A stretch of DNA of 64,000 nt from DATAGF01 sp963819845 (lineage in GTDB: Bacteria; Actinomycetota; Thermoleophilia; Miltoncostaeales; Miltoncostaeaceae), in assembly GCA_963819845.1 (NCBI GenBank), contig CAWFXQ010000008.1, positions 434,001-498,000 of the forward strand, in the 5' to 3' direction. Under the pieces are notes generated by a model. It searched no databases and was not told the DNA's origin. It saw only the letters and a list, made by a program, of their open reading frames with translations. The translations under genes and the position numbers were made by a program. Positions 17,894 through 26,959 of the stretch are shown here, piece after piece (the first letter of the stretch is position 1; every line of letters begins with the position of its first letter).

Positions 17894-18744
17894 CGGTCGG
17901 CGAGGCCTACGAGGCCTGCCGGGCGATCGCCCGCGACGAGGCGCGCAACTTCTACTACGGGTTCGTCCTGCTGCCGCCGCGTCGGCGCGCCGGCATCTAC
18001 GCGGCCTACGCGTTCAGCCGGCGCGCCGACGACAGCGTCGACGGCGACGGCAGCGCGGCGGCGCGGCTGGCCGCGGTGGCCGACCGGCGCGACGAGCTCG
18101 ACGCCTGCTACGCCGGCGACCCCCCCGGGGACGACCCCGTGCTGGTCGCCCTCGCCGACACGGTGCGGCGCTTCGGCGTCCCGCGCGAGCACCTGGACGC
18201 CCTGCTCGACGGGGTCGAGATGGACCTCACGGTCAACCGCTACCCCGACTTCGCCGCCCTGAAGGAGTACTGCGACCGCGTGGCCGGGGCGGTGGGGCTC
18301 GTGAGCCTGCACGTCTTCGGCTACTCCGACCCGGCGGCCCCCGGGCACGCGGCCGACCTCGGGGTCGCGATGCAGATCGTCAACATCATGCGCGACGTCG
18401 CCGAGGACGCCGGGCGCGACCGCATCTACCTGCCGGCCGACGAGATGGCGGCGCATGGCGTCGGCGAGGCCGAGATCATGGGGGGCGTTGCCTCGCCCGG
18501 CTTCCGCGCCCTCATGACCGAGCAGGGCGCGCGCGCCCGCGATTACTTCGCGCGCGGCGAGCGGCTGCTGCCGCTGCTCGACCGCCGGGCCCGCATGTGC
18601 GTCTCGATGCTCGCGGGCCTCTACCGCGAGATCCTCGGCCAGATCGAGGCCCGCGACCACGACGTCCTCGCGGGCCGGGTGTCGCTCTCCACCGGCCACA
18701 AGGTCGCGCTGATGGGCCGGCGCACCGCCTCCGCCCTGCGTTGA
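17890..18744 (+). CDS. hpnD: Presqualene diphosphate synthase HpnD
   Basis: 284 residues, squalene/phytoene synthase fold. RNFYYGFVLLPPRRRAGIYAAYAF is the standard N-terminal HpnD pattern. The first Asp-rich motif is RRADDSVDGD, the second is QIVNIMRDVAEDAGRDRIYLP. It condenses two farnesyl diphosphates to presqualene diphosphate, which HpnC and HpnE turn into squalene. Its TGA overlaps the next gene's probable TTG start. Confidence 0.94.
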   Translation: MTVGEAYEACRAIARDEARNFYYGFVLLPPRRRAGIYAAYAFSRRADDSVDGDGSAAARLAAVADRRDELDACYAGDPPGDDPVLVALADTVRRFGVPREHLDALLDGVEMDLTVNRYPDFAALKEYCDRVAGAVGLVSLHVFGYSDPAAPGHAADLGVAMQIVNIMRDVAEDAGRDRIYLPADEMAAHGVGEAEIMGGVASPGFRALMTEQGARARDYFARGERLLPLLDRRARMCVSMLAGLYREILGQIEARDHDVLAGRVSLSTGHKVALMGRRTASALR

Positions 18745-20061
18745 GGAGGCTCCGGCTCGTCGTGTGCGGCGGGGGGCTCGCCGGGGTCGCCGCCGCGGTC
18801 GAGGGCGCGGCCCTCGGGGCCGAGGTCACGCTGGTCGAGCGCCGCCCCTTCCTGGGCGGCAAGGCGTACAGCTTCCGCGACCCGGACACCGGCCGCGAGG
18901 TCGACAACGGCCAGCACGTCTTCCTCGGCTGCTGCCCTGCCTACATCCGGCTGCTGAGCCTTCTGGGCACCCTGCGGCACACCTCGCTTCAGCGGCGGCT
19001 CGACGTGCCGGTGCGCGACCGCGCCGGCCGCGCCGGGGCCCTGCGCGCCTCGGGGCTGCCCGCCCCGCTGCACCTGGGGCTCTCCTTCGCCGCCTACCCC
19101 CACCTGTCGCCGGGCGAGAAGGCCGCGGCGCTGCGCGCGCTCGGCGCGCTGGCCGCGATGAGCGAGCGCGCCCGGGCGCGCATCGACGGGATCAGCTTCG
19201 CCGACTGGCTCGCGCGCCACGGCCAGGGCCCCGGCGCCGTGCGCGCGTTCTGGGACCTGATCGTGCTGCCGACCTGCAACGACCGCAGCGACCGGGTCTC
19301 GGCCGCGCTGGCCGCCTTCGTCTTCCGGCGCGGGTTCCTGGCGACCTCCTGGGGCTCGGCCATCGGCTGGTCGCGGGTCGGGCTGACGCGGCTCGTTCGA
19401 CCCGGCCGCCCGCGACCACCTGCGCGCGCGGGGCGGCCGGGTGATCTCCGGCGCCCCGATCGCCGAGGCGGGGCCCGCGGGCGTGAGGCTGGCCGACGGG
19501 GAGCGCCTCCCCGCCGACGCGGTGGTGATCGCGCTGCCGCCGGACCGGGCGCGGGCGGTCGCCCCGGCCGCGCTCCCGGCCGACCCGGGCCTGGGGTCGT
19601 CGCCGATCGTGAACGTGCACGTCTGGTACGACCGGCCGGTGATGGGCGAGCCCTTCACCGCCGTCGTCGACAGCCCGGTGCAGTGGATCTTCAACCGCAC
19701 CGCCATGGGCGGCGGCGACGGCGACTCGCACCACCTGGCGGTGTCGATCTCGGGCGCCCGCGACGAGGTCGAGGTGCCGCGGGCCGAGCTCGCCGCGTCG
19801 ATGCGGGCCGAGCTGGCGCACCTGCTGCCGCGCGCGCGGTCGGCCGAGGTGCTGGCGACCGCCGTCGTGAAGGAGCCGCGGGCGACCTTCGCCCCCGCGC
19901 CCGGCCAAGCCGCCCGCCGCCCGGGCCCGGCGACCCCACTGGAGCGCGTGGCCCTGGCCGGCGCTTGGACCGCCACCGGCTGGCCGGCGACCATGGAGGG
20001 CGCCGTCCGCAGCGGCATCACCGCGACCCGCCACGTCATGGGCGCCTGGGTCGCATCGTGA
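18741..20061 (+). CDS. hpnE: Squalene-forming FAD oxidoreductase HpnE (one frameshift)
   Basis: About 439 residues after correction. Amine-oxidase/desaturase-like flavoprotein that reduces hydroxysqualene to squalene. The FAD-binding VCGGGLAGVAAAVE is near the N-terminus with LVERRPFLGGKAYS after it; the C-terminus has ALAGAWTATGWPATMEGAVRSG, the typical FAD-contact end. The frame shifts near 19392-19395: removing one base restores TRLFDPAARDHLRARGGRVI. The start is most likely the TTG at 18741, overlapping the hpnD stop (TTGA); the next GTG (18762) would cut the first strand. Confidence 0.9.
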
Positions 20062-20092
20062 TGCGGAGCAGGTCGCATCACGATGCTATGCT
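20053..20092 (+). promoter_or_regulatory. Twin-palindrome operator and -10 box of vapBC
   Basis: Two half-sites, gcatcGTgatgc (20053-20064) and gcatcACgatgc (20075-20086). Each is a palindrome with a 2-nt centre, and together they form a perfect 12-nt inverted repeat, with centres 22 bp apart (two helical turns). The TATGCT box (20087-20092) follows at once, 7 nt before the vapB ATG. This suits autoregulation by a ribbon-helix-helix antitoxin. The left half overlaps the end of hpnE. Confidence 0.7.
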
Positions 20093-20099
20093 GATCGCC

Positions 20100-20333
20100 A
20101 TGAGGACCACCGTCACCCTCGCGCCCGACGTGGCCGCCGCCGTGGACGAGATGCGCCGCGAGGGCCGTGGCGTGAGCGACGCCGTCAACGAGCTCGCGCG
20201 CCGCGGCCTCGCCACCGGCGGAGCCGAGCGGAAGCGGTTCGTCCAGAAGACCTCGCGTATGGGACGCCCCCGGATTCCCCTCGACAACATCGGGGAAGCG
20301 CTCGACATCCTCGAAGGGCCCTTCCACCGCTGA
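20100..20333 (+). CDS. vapB: VapB-type ribbon-helix-helix antitoxin
   Basis: 77 residues. The N-terminal MRTTVTLAPDVAAAVDEMRREGRGV, followed by a second helix (SDAVNELARRGL), is a ribbon-helix-helix DNA-binding domain. The tail (KTSRMGRPRIPLDNIGEALDILEG) is the type that wraps the PIN toxin. It should neutralise the VapC encoded 4 nt downstream and repress the pair through the palindromes upstream. An in-frame ATG at 20088 lies within the -10 box, so the ATG at 20100 is preferred; the message would then be leaderless. Confidence 0.85.
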   Translation: MRTTVTLAPDVAAAVDEMRREGRGVSDAVNELARRGLATGGAERKRFVQKTSRMGRPRIPLDNIGEALDILEGPFHR

Positions 20334-20337
20334 CCCG

Positions 20338-20766
20338 GTGATCGTCGACGCCAACCTGCTGCTCTACGCGGTGAACGGCGACGACGAGCGGCACGAGCCG
20401 GCGCGGGATTGGCTCACGTCGGCGCTGAACGGGCCGGTCCGCTGCGGCCTGCCGTGGATCTCCCTGTCGGCGTTCCTTCGCATCGCGACCAACCCCCGGG
20501 CCTTCGACGATGCGCTGACCATGGACGCTGCCTGGCGACAGGTCGAGGAGTGGCTCGAGACACCGGCCGCCTGGGTGCCGCTCGCCACCGATCGGCACGC
20601 GCAGGTCCTCGGCAGCCTGCTCGCGACCCACCGCCTGGATTGGCGGATGATCACCGATGCGCGCATCGCCGCGCTGGCGATCGAGCACGGCGTCCCGGTG
20701 GCGTCCACCGACGGCGACTTCGCCCGCTTCGCCGAGCTCCGCTGGATCGACCCGCTTGCCGGCTGA
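20338..20766 (+). CDS. vapC: VapC-type PIN-domain ribonuclease toxin
   Basis: 142 residues. PIN acidic residues are in place: Asp in MIVDANLLLYA, Glu/Ser region SLSAFLRIATNP, Asp in MITDARIAALAIEHG, and the last pair in VASTDGDFARF. VapC toxins cut RNA, often tRNA or the sarcin-ricin loop. The GTG start is 4 nt after vapB, so the two are co-transcribed. The stop is directly followed by the stop of the convergent transporter gene with no spacing. Confidence 0.88.
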   Translation: MIVDANLLLYAVNGDDERHEPARDWLTSALNGPVRCGLPWISLSAFLRIATNPRAFDDALTMDAAWRQVEEWLETPAAWVPLATDRHAQVLGSLLATHRLDWRMITDARIAALAIEHGVPVASTDGDFARFAELRWIDPLAG

Positions 20767-21624
20767 TCAGCCCGGCACGGGCCGCGGCCGCGCCAGGGAG
20801 CGGGCGGTCGCGTGGGTCAGCAGCCAGACGCCGATGCCCACCAGGACCAGCCCCACGGTGAGCTGGGCGGCGGCGGCGGGCTGGGTCGGCCAGTCCTCGC
20901 CGAAGAGCACCGGGGCGAGGGCGACCGGCACGAGGGTGTTGATGACCCCGACGATCGACTCCACGGTGGTCGCCTCGCCGGCCTGGAGCGCGCTGGTCTT
21001 GGCGAGGTAGCCGACCCCGCCCACCGCGAAGGCGCTCGTCAGGGCGATGCCCAGCAGCGCCCAGCGCGAGCTGTCGATGCTGTCGGCCATGAGCTTGGAG
21101 AGGATCCCGTTGAGGGCCCAGGCGCAACCGCAGGACACGGCCATCAGGCGGACGTCGACCGAGATGCCGCGGGCGCGGGCGGCGAAGACCCACAGCGCGC
21201 CGGCCAGGAGCAGCCCGGAGCAGATGATCCAGGGCACGGCGCCGGCGATCGTCACCTCCCGGGACGGCGAGTGCAGCGCCACCAGCGCCACGCCGCCCGC
21301 AAGGAGCGCGATGCCCAGCAGGGTGGGGACGCGGGGCTTCTCCTTCAGGACGATCGCGGAGAAGACGACCAGCACGAACAGGCCGAGCGCCATGGCCGGC
21401 GCCACGACCGTGAGCGGGGCCACCAGCAGGGCCGCGGTCTTGAGGGCCCAGCCGCCCAGGTCGAGGACGGCCGCGAGCCGCCACAGCGGCCGCTTCACGA
21501 GGCTCACGAGCAGGCCCACGCGCAGCGACTGCTCGTGGGGCTGGCGGCGCGCCTCGAGGGCCGTCAGCACGACGCCGAGGTTGGCGCACAGCGCCGCGGA
21601 CGCGATTAGGACAAAGGCGAGCAA
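20767..21624 (-). CDS. DMT-superfamily (EamA/NIPA-like) transporter
   Basis: 285 residues with about nine or ten membrane helices. The internal duplication of the drug/metabolite transporter superfamily is apparent (LVAPLTVVAPAMALGLFVLVVFSAIVLKEKP in the first half; LVPVALAPVLFGEDWP in the second, both ending in the conserved Glu before the next helix). The layout resembles NIPA-like magnesium transporters or EamA exporters; substrate unknown. The start is a TTG at 21622-21624 without a strong ribosome-binding site, so it is uncertain. Confidence 0.78.
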   Translation of the reverse strand: MLAFVLIASAALCANLGVVLTALEARRQPHEQSLRVGLLVSLVKRPLWRLAAVLDLGGWALKTAALLVAPLTVVAPAMALGLFVLVVFSAIVLKEKPRVPTLLGIALLAGGVALVALHSPSREVTIAGAVPWIICSGLLLAGALWVFAARARGISVDVRLMAVSCGCAWALNGILSKLMADSIDSSRWALLGIALTSAFAVGGVGYLAKTSALQAGEATTVESIVGVINTLVPVALAPVLFGEDWPTQPAAAAQLTVGLVLVGIGVWLLTHATARSLARPRPVPG

Positions 21625-21704
21625 AGGGTGGGCGAGACTCGGGACTCGGGTAGGTGACCGATGTTACGATCCGGCGCCTGCGGACCCTTCTGGGGGGTCA
21701 TCCG

Positions 21705-22610
21705 ATGGTGGGTCGATGGCGGGGGAGGACGACGGGGCTCTGGGGAGCCTGGATCGCCTCGGCGCGCGCCGACCTGACATGGGCGGCTGCCGCCGGGAGC
21801 CGCGGCCGCAGGGCGGCGGCCTCGGTCGGGAGCGGCTGGCGCGAGGCCCTCATCATGGCGGGCGCGTACGGCCTCTACAGCCTGGTCAAGGGCCTCTGGG
21901 GGGGCAACCTCGAGGAGGGCCGCCGCGCGGCGGCCGGGCTCATCGACCTCGAGAGGTCGCTCGGCATCTACGTCGAGCCGGACCTCCAGCGCTTCTTCGT
22001 CGACCACTCCCTTGGAATGCCCTTCTGGAACGCGTTCTACGTCGCGAGCCAGGTCATCGTGCTGCCGCTGACCCTGTTCCTGGTCTACCGCTACGCCCGC
22101 GGCTCGTACGCGTTCGTGCGCAACATGGCCGTCCTCTCGTGGACCGCCGGCGTGATCTGGTACGCGCTCCAGCCGGTCGCGCCGCCGCGGCTGCTCGCGT
22201 CGGGGTTCACCGACACGGTGAGCAGCCAGACCTTCTTCCAGCTCGACTCGGAGTTCATCCGCGCCTTCTACAACCCGGTCGCGGCCATGCCGAGCCTGCA
22301 CATGGGGATGGCGCCGGTCGTCGCGTGGGCGCTCATCGCGCTGACGCCGTGGCGCTGGACGAAGGCCCTCGGCATCGCCTACCCGCTGCTGGTCGCGGTC
22401 TCGATCGTCGTCACCGGCAACCACTTCCTCCTGGACATCGCGGGCGGCCTCGCCGTGGTGCTGCCGGCGGCCGCGATCTCGGCGTGGCTGGTGCGCGAGC
22501 CCCGGCCCGGACGGGGGCGGGTGGCCGTCCCCGCGCGCTCGCTGCAGAGCCGGACGGGGAACGGCGGCGGGCGCGAGGGCTCCTGGCGCGGGCGGGAGCA
22601 CACCGGCTAG
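21705..22610 (+). CDS. PAP2-superfamily phosphatase / inositolphosphotransferase-like membrane protein
   Basis: 301 residues with about five or six membrane helices. PAP2 motifs: PSLHMGMAP (second motif, catalytic His) and VTGNHFLLDIAGG (third motif with nucleophilic His and Asp). The length and the N-terminal extension (SLGIYVEPDLQRFF) resemble the Aur1/inositolphosphotransferase subfamily common in actinobacteria, which may act in polar lipid synthesis. The ATG at 21705 has a GGGGGG stretch 7 nt upstream and a TACGAT box at 21665-21670; an upstream GTG at 21654 precedes that box and is rejected. Confidence 0.85.
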   Translation: MVGRWRGRTTGLWGAWIASARADLTWAAAAGSRGRRAAASVGSGWREALIMAGAYGLYSLVKGLWGGNLEEGRRAAAGLIDLERSLGIYVEPDLQRFFVDHSLGMPFWNAFYVASQVIVLPLTLFLVYRYARGSYAFVRNMAVLSWTAGVIWYALQPVAPPRLLASGFTDTVSSQTFFQLDSEFIRAFYNPVAAMPSLHMGMAPVVAWALIALTPWRWTKALGIAYPLLVAVSIVVTGNHFLLDIAGGLAVVLPAAAISAWLVREPRPGRGRVAVPARSLQSRTGNGGGREGSWRGREHTG

Positions 22611-22640
22611 CATCGGCCCGCCGACCGGGGTGGGCCGCTG

Positions 22641-22775
22641 AGAACCCCTCTTCAAAATGAGCCTTTGGAGGCATCAGGTGGTCGCGGTCACCACCGGGAC
22701 CCGATGCCCATCGCCTCAACAGCGCACCCAAGAGGCCGCGAGGTCCCGGCGGCTCTCATTTTGAAGAGGGGTTCT
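22641..22775 (+). repeat. Leader with perfect 21-bp inverted repeat covering the zwf ribosome-binding site
   Basis: Arms 22641-22661 and 22755-22775 are perfectly complementary over 21 nt and are strikingly A/T-rich for this genome (left arm begins agaacccctcttcaaa). The 93-nt interior holds nested pairs: GCATC 22671-22675 with GATGC 22703-22707, and GGTGGT 22677-22682 with ACCACC 22690-22695. The right arm contains GAAGAGGGG and ends 1 nt before the zwf ATG, so in RNA the long pairing would hide the ribosome-binding site. A TAGCAT box at 22608-22613 could start this leader. A mobile miniature element is the alternative. Confidence 0.75.
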
Positions 22776-22776
22776 G

Positions 22777-24198
22777 ATGGCGCAGGGACATCGAGAGGGC
22801 GCGGGGGGCCCGGGACCGGCCGACGTGCTCGGGATCTTCGGCATCACCGGGGACCTGGCGACGCGCATGACGCTGCCGTCCCTCTACCGGCTCGAGCGGC
22901 ACGGGCTGCTCGGGTGCCCCGTGGTCGGGGTGGCGGCGGACGCCTGGACGGACGACCGCCTGCGCGCCCACGCCCGCGAGGCGGTGGCCGCCGCGGGCGA
23001 GACGATCGACGAGGAGGTCTTCGGCCGGCTCGCGCGGCGCCTGTCGTACGTGCCCGGCGACTTCACCGACGCGTCAACCTACGAGCGGCTGGCCGCCGCG
23101 GTCGGCGACGCCCGCGCGCCGGTCTTCTATCTGGAGATCCCGCCCTCGCTGTTCGGCACGGTCGTCGCCGGGCTGGGCGGTGCGGGGCTCACCGGGTCGG
23201 CCCGGGTCATCGTCGAGAAGCCGTTCGGCCACGACCTCGCGTCGGCGCGCGCCCTGGCCGCGGAGCTGCACCGCCACCTCGACGAGTCCCAGATCCTCCG
23301 CATCGACCACTTCCTCGGCAAGATGGGGCTCGAGGAGATCCTCTACCTGCGCCTCGCCAACGCCATGCTGGAGCCGGTCTGGAACCGCAACCACATCGAC
23401 TGCGTCCAGATCACCATGGCCGAGGCCGTCGGCGTGGAGGACCGGGGCCACTTCTACGACCCGGTCGGCGCGCTGCGGGACGTCGTCGTGAACCACCTGA
23501 TGCAGGTGGTGGCCTCGATCGCCATGGAGCCGCCGGCGGCCAACGACGCGGTCGCCCTGAAGGGCGCGGCGATCACGGTGCTCCGCGCCGTGTCCGAGGC
23601 CGACCCCGCCCACTACGTGCGCGGCCAGTACGACGGCTACCGGGCCATCGACGGGGTCGCGGGCGACTCGGCCACCGAGACCTACGCGGCGCTGCGCCTC
23701 GAGATCGACGACTGGCGCTGGTGGGGCGTGCCGTTCTTCCTGCGCACCGGCAAGCGCATGCCCGCGAAGGTCACCGAGACCCGCCTGATCTTCCGGACGC
23801 CGCCGCCGCTGCGCGGCTTCGCGCGCCCGGGCGGCCGCCACCCCGAGCCCGACCAGCTCGTCATCCGCATCGACCCCGGCGCCGCCATCCGCGTGCAGCT
23901 CGAGGCGCGGCGCGCCGACGCCCCCGGGCCCCAGCCGATCACCCTCGACATGGAGTTCGCCGAGGAGGGCGGGGAGGGCCCGAGCCCCTACGAGGTGCTG
24001 CTGGCCGCGGCGATGGGCGGCGACTCCATGCGCTTCACCCGGCAGGAGGGGGTCGAGCAGCAGTGGCGGATCATGCAGCCGCTGCTCGACGCGCCGCCGC
24101 CGGTGCACGCCTACGCGCCGGGCACGGCCGGGCCGGCGGCCGCCGACGCCGTGACGGAAGGCCACGGGGGCTGGCGCGACCCCTGGGCGCCGTCATGA
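22777..24198 (+). CDS. zwf: Glucose-6-phosphate 1-dehydrogenase
   Basis: 473 residues. First enzyme of the oxidative pentose phosphate pathway, making NADPH. Nucleotide site FGITGDLATR, then VIVEKPFGHD, the catalytic RIDHFLGKMGLEEI at about 175-188, and RTGKRMPAK near the C-terminal third. The first gene of a zwf-tal-pgi-gnd operon. The ATG is preceded by AGAGGGG within the 21-bp inverted repeat described above, suggesting translation may depend on RNA folding. Confidence 0.96.
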   Translation: MAQGHREGAGGPGPADVLGIFGITGDLATRMTLPSLYRLERHGLLGCPVVGVAADAWTDDRLRAHAREAVAAAGETIDEEVFGRLARRLSYVPGDFTDASTYERLAAAVGDARAPVFYLEIPPSLFGTVVAGLGGAGLTGSARVIVEKPFGHDLASARALAAELHRHLDESQILRIDHFLGKMGLEEILYLRLANAMLEPVWNRNHIDCVQITMAEAVGVEDRGHFYDPVGALRDVVVNHLMQVVASIAMEPPAANDAVALKGAAITVLRAVSEADPAHYVRGQYDGYRAIDGVAGDSATETYAALRLEIDDWRWWGVPFFLRTGKRMPAKVTETRLIFRTPPPLRGFARPGGRHPEPDQLVIRIDPGAAIRVQLEARRADAPGPQPITLDMEFAEEGGEGPSPYEVLLAAAMGGDSMRFTRQEGVEQQWRIMQPLLDAPPPVHAYAPGTAGPAAADAVTEGHGGWRDPWAPS

Positions 24199-24238
24199 CC
24201 GCCCCCATCCCCACCGCACGACGACCATCGGAGACGCC

Positions 24239-25327
24239 GTGAAGCCGACCCAGAAGCTGCACCAGGCGGGCCAGAGCCTCTGGCTCGACAACATCACCCG
24301 GGATCTCCTCACCAGCGGGACGCTGCGGGGCTACATCGACGACCTCGGCGTCACGGGGCTCACCTCGAACCCGACGATCTTCGACCACGCCTTCTCCAGC
24401 TCGGACGCCTACGACGACGCCATCCGCGCGGCCGCGGCCGACGGCCTGGCGGGCGAGGACGCCTTCTTCCGCCTGGCGATCGAGGACCTCCAGGGCGCGG
24501 CGGACCTCTTCCGTCCGGTCTGGGACCGCACCAACGGGGTCAACGGGTGGGTCTCGCTCGAGGTCTCCCCGCGGCTGGCCCACGACCCGGACAGCACCAT
24601 GGCGGCGGCCACGGCGCTCTCCGGGCAGGCCGGGCGGCCGAACCTCTTCATCAAGATCCCCGGGACGCCCGAGGGGCTGGGGGCGATCGAGGAGTCGATC
24701 TACGCCGGCGTCCCGGTGAACGTGACCCTCCTCTTCAGCCGCGAGCAGTACCTGGCCGCGGCGGACGCCTACATGCGCGGCGTCGAGCGCCGGGTCGCCG
24801 AGGGGCTCGACCCGGCCGTCGGGTCGGTGGCGTCGGTCTTCGTGAGCCGCTGGGACACCGCGCCCGAGTCGAGGGGCCGGCCCGGCGACCTGCGCAACGT
24901 GCTCGGCATCGCCCAGGCGAAGCTCACCTACGCGGCCTACCGGGAGCTGCTCGACTCCCCGCGGTGGGGGCGCCTGGCCAACGAGGGCGCGCAGCCGCAG
25001 CGGCTGCTCTGGGCCAGCACCGGCACGAAGGACCCCGAGGCCTCCGACGTGCTCTACGTCCGCGCGCTCGCCGCGCCGTTCACCGTCAACACCATGCCCG
25101 AGAAGACCCTGCTGGCCTTCGGCGACCACGGCGAGGTCACCGACTTCCTCCCGGCCGACGGCGGCGACGGCGACGAGGTGGTCGCCCGCTTCACGGCCGA
25201 CGGCATCGACATGGACGCGCTGGCGGCGCGCCTGCAGGCCGAGGGGGCCGCGTCCTTCGTGGCCTCGTGGGACGAGCTGCTCGCGACGATCGAGCAGCAG
25301 TCGGCCGCGCTGGCGGGGAGCCGGTGA
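24239..25327 (+). CDS. tal: Transaldolase
   Basis: 362 residues, the long actinobacterial/mycobacterial transaldolase type. Motifs: GVTGLTSNPTIFDHA at the N-terminus, the Schiff-base lysine in NLFIKIPGTPEG (about Lys139), NVTLLFSREQYLAAADAY, and LWASTGTKDPE. Transfers dihydroxyacetone units between sugar phosphates. The GTG has GGAGA 5 nt upstream. Its stop overlaps the pgi start (GTGA). Confidence 0.95.
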   Translation: MKPTQKLHQAGQSLWLDNITRDLLTSGTLRGYIDDLGVTGLTSNPTIFDHAFSSSDAYDDAIRAAAADGLAGEDAFFRLAIEDLQGAADLFRPVWDRTNGVNGWVSLEVSPRLAHDPDSTMAAATALSGQAGRPNLFIKIPGTPEGLGAIEESIYAGVPVNVTLLFSREQYLAAADAYMRGVERRVAEGLDPAVGSVASVFVSRWDTAPESRGRPGDLRNVLGIAQAKLTYAAYRELLDSPRWGRLANEGAQPQRLLWASTGTKDPEASDVLYVRALAAPFTVNTMPEKTLLAFGDHGEVTDFLPADGGDGDEVVARFTADGIDMDALAARLQAEGAASFVASWDELLATIEQQSAALAGSR

Positions 25328-26947
25328 GCGCCCTGCGCGACCGCGCCGCGTGGGCGGCGCTCGAGGAGCACCACCGGGCGGTCGGCGACCGCCATCTGCG
25401 CGAGCTGTTCGCGGAGGACCCGGGGCGGGGCGAGCGCATGGTCGCCGAGGGCGCCGGGCTGTTCCTCGACTACTCCAAGAACCGCGCCACCGACGAGACC
25501 ATGCGGCTGCTGCTGGCGCTGGCGGCCGAGTGCGGCCTGCGCGAGCGCATCGACGCCATGTTCCGCGGGGAGAAGATCAACGTCACCGAGGGCCGCGCCG
25601 TCCTCCACGTCGCGCTGCGCGCCCCGCGGGGGACGCGGATCGAGGTCGACGGCGCCGACGTGGTGCCCGCGGTGCACGAGGTGCTCGACCGCATGGCCGC
25701 CTTCGCCGACCGGGTGCGGAGCGGGGAGTGGACCGGCGCCACGGGCCGGCCGATCCGCAGCGTGGTGAACATCGGCATCGGCGGTTCCGACCTCGGCCCG
25801 GTGATGGCCTACGAGGCGCTGCGCCACTACTCGCGGCGGGACATGACCTTCCGGTTCGTCTCGAACGTCGACGGCATCGACTTCGTCGAGGCGACCCGCG
25901 ACCTCGATCCCGCGGAGACGCTCTTCGTCATCTCGTCCAAGACCTTCACGACCCTCGAGACGATGACCAACGCCCACACCGCCCGCGACTGGTCGCTGGC
26001 CGCGCTGGGCGACGAGTCGGCCGTCGCGCGCCACTTCGTGGCCGTCTCCACCAACGAGGCGGGCGTCCGGGAGTTCGGCATCGACCCCGCCAACATGTTC
26101 GGCTTCTGGGACTGGGTCGGCGGGCGCTACTCGATGGACTCGGCGATCGGGCTGTCGACGATGATCGCCGTCGGCCCGGAGGCCTTCGGCGAGATGCTCG
26201 CCGGCTTCCACGCCATGGACGAGCACTTCCGCACGGCGCCCTTCGCGCGCAACCTTCCCGTGCTGATGGGCCTGCTGGCGGTCTGGTACGGCGACTTCTT
26301 CGGCGCCCAGACGGTCGCCGTGCTCCCCTACGCCCGCTACCTCGTCCGGTTCCCCGCCTACCTCCAGCAGCTCACGATGGAGTCGAACGGCAAGCGCGTG
26401 ACGCTGGAAGGGACGCCCGGTCGACTACGAGACCGGGGCGGTCTACTGGGGCGAGCCGGGCACCAACGGGCAGCACTCCTTCTACCAGCTCATCCACCAG
26501 GGCACGAAGCTCGTCCCGGCCGACCTGATCGGCTTCGCCAACAGCCTCACGCCCCTCGGACGGCACCAGGACCTGCTGATGGCCAACGTCTTCGCCCAGG
26601 CCGAGGCGCTGGCGTTCGGCAGGACCGAGGACGAGGTGCGCTCCGAGGAGACCGAGGCCTGGCGCGTGCCCCACCGCACGTTCCCGGGCAACCGGCCCAC
26701 CAACACGATCCTCGCCGACCGCCTCACGCCCGGCGTCCTCGGCGCGCTCGTCGCCCTCTACGAGCACAGCGTGTTCACGCAGGGCACGATCTGGGGGATC
26801 AACTCGTTCGACCAGTGGGGCGTGGAACTGGGGAAGGTGCTCGCCGCGCGGATCGTGGACGAGCTCGAAAGCGACGAGGGGCCGGACCTCGCCCACGACT
26901 CGTCGACCAACGCGCTGATCCGGCGCTACCGGCAGGCCCGCGACTAG
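25324..26947 (+). CDS. pgi: Glucose-6-phosphate isomerase (one frameshift)
   Basis: About 540 residues after correction, normal length. Interconverts glucose and fructose 6-phosphate. SVVNIGIGGSDLGPVM, the signature ISSKTFTTLETMTNA, FWDWVGGRYSMDSAIGL, ESNGKRVTLEG, and the C-terminal FDQWGVELGK are all present. The frame breaks at 26419-26420 where an extra G follows CCC; without it the text reads TPVDYETGAVYWGEPGTNGQ. Both halves are otherwise intact, pointing to a consensus error. The start overlaps the tal stop. Confidence 0.94.
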
Positions 26948-26959
26948 GAGGCAGGACAG

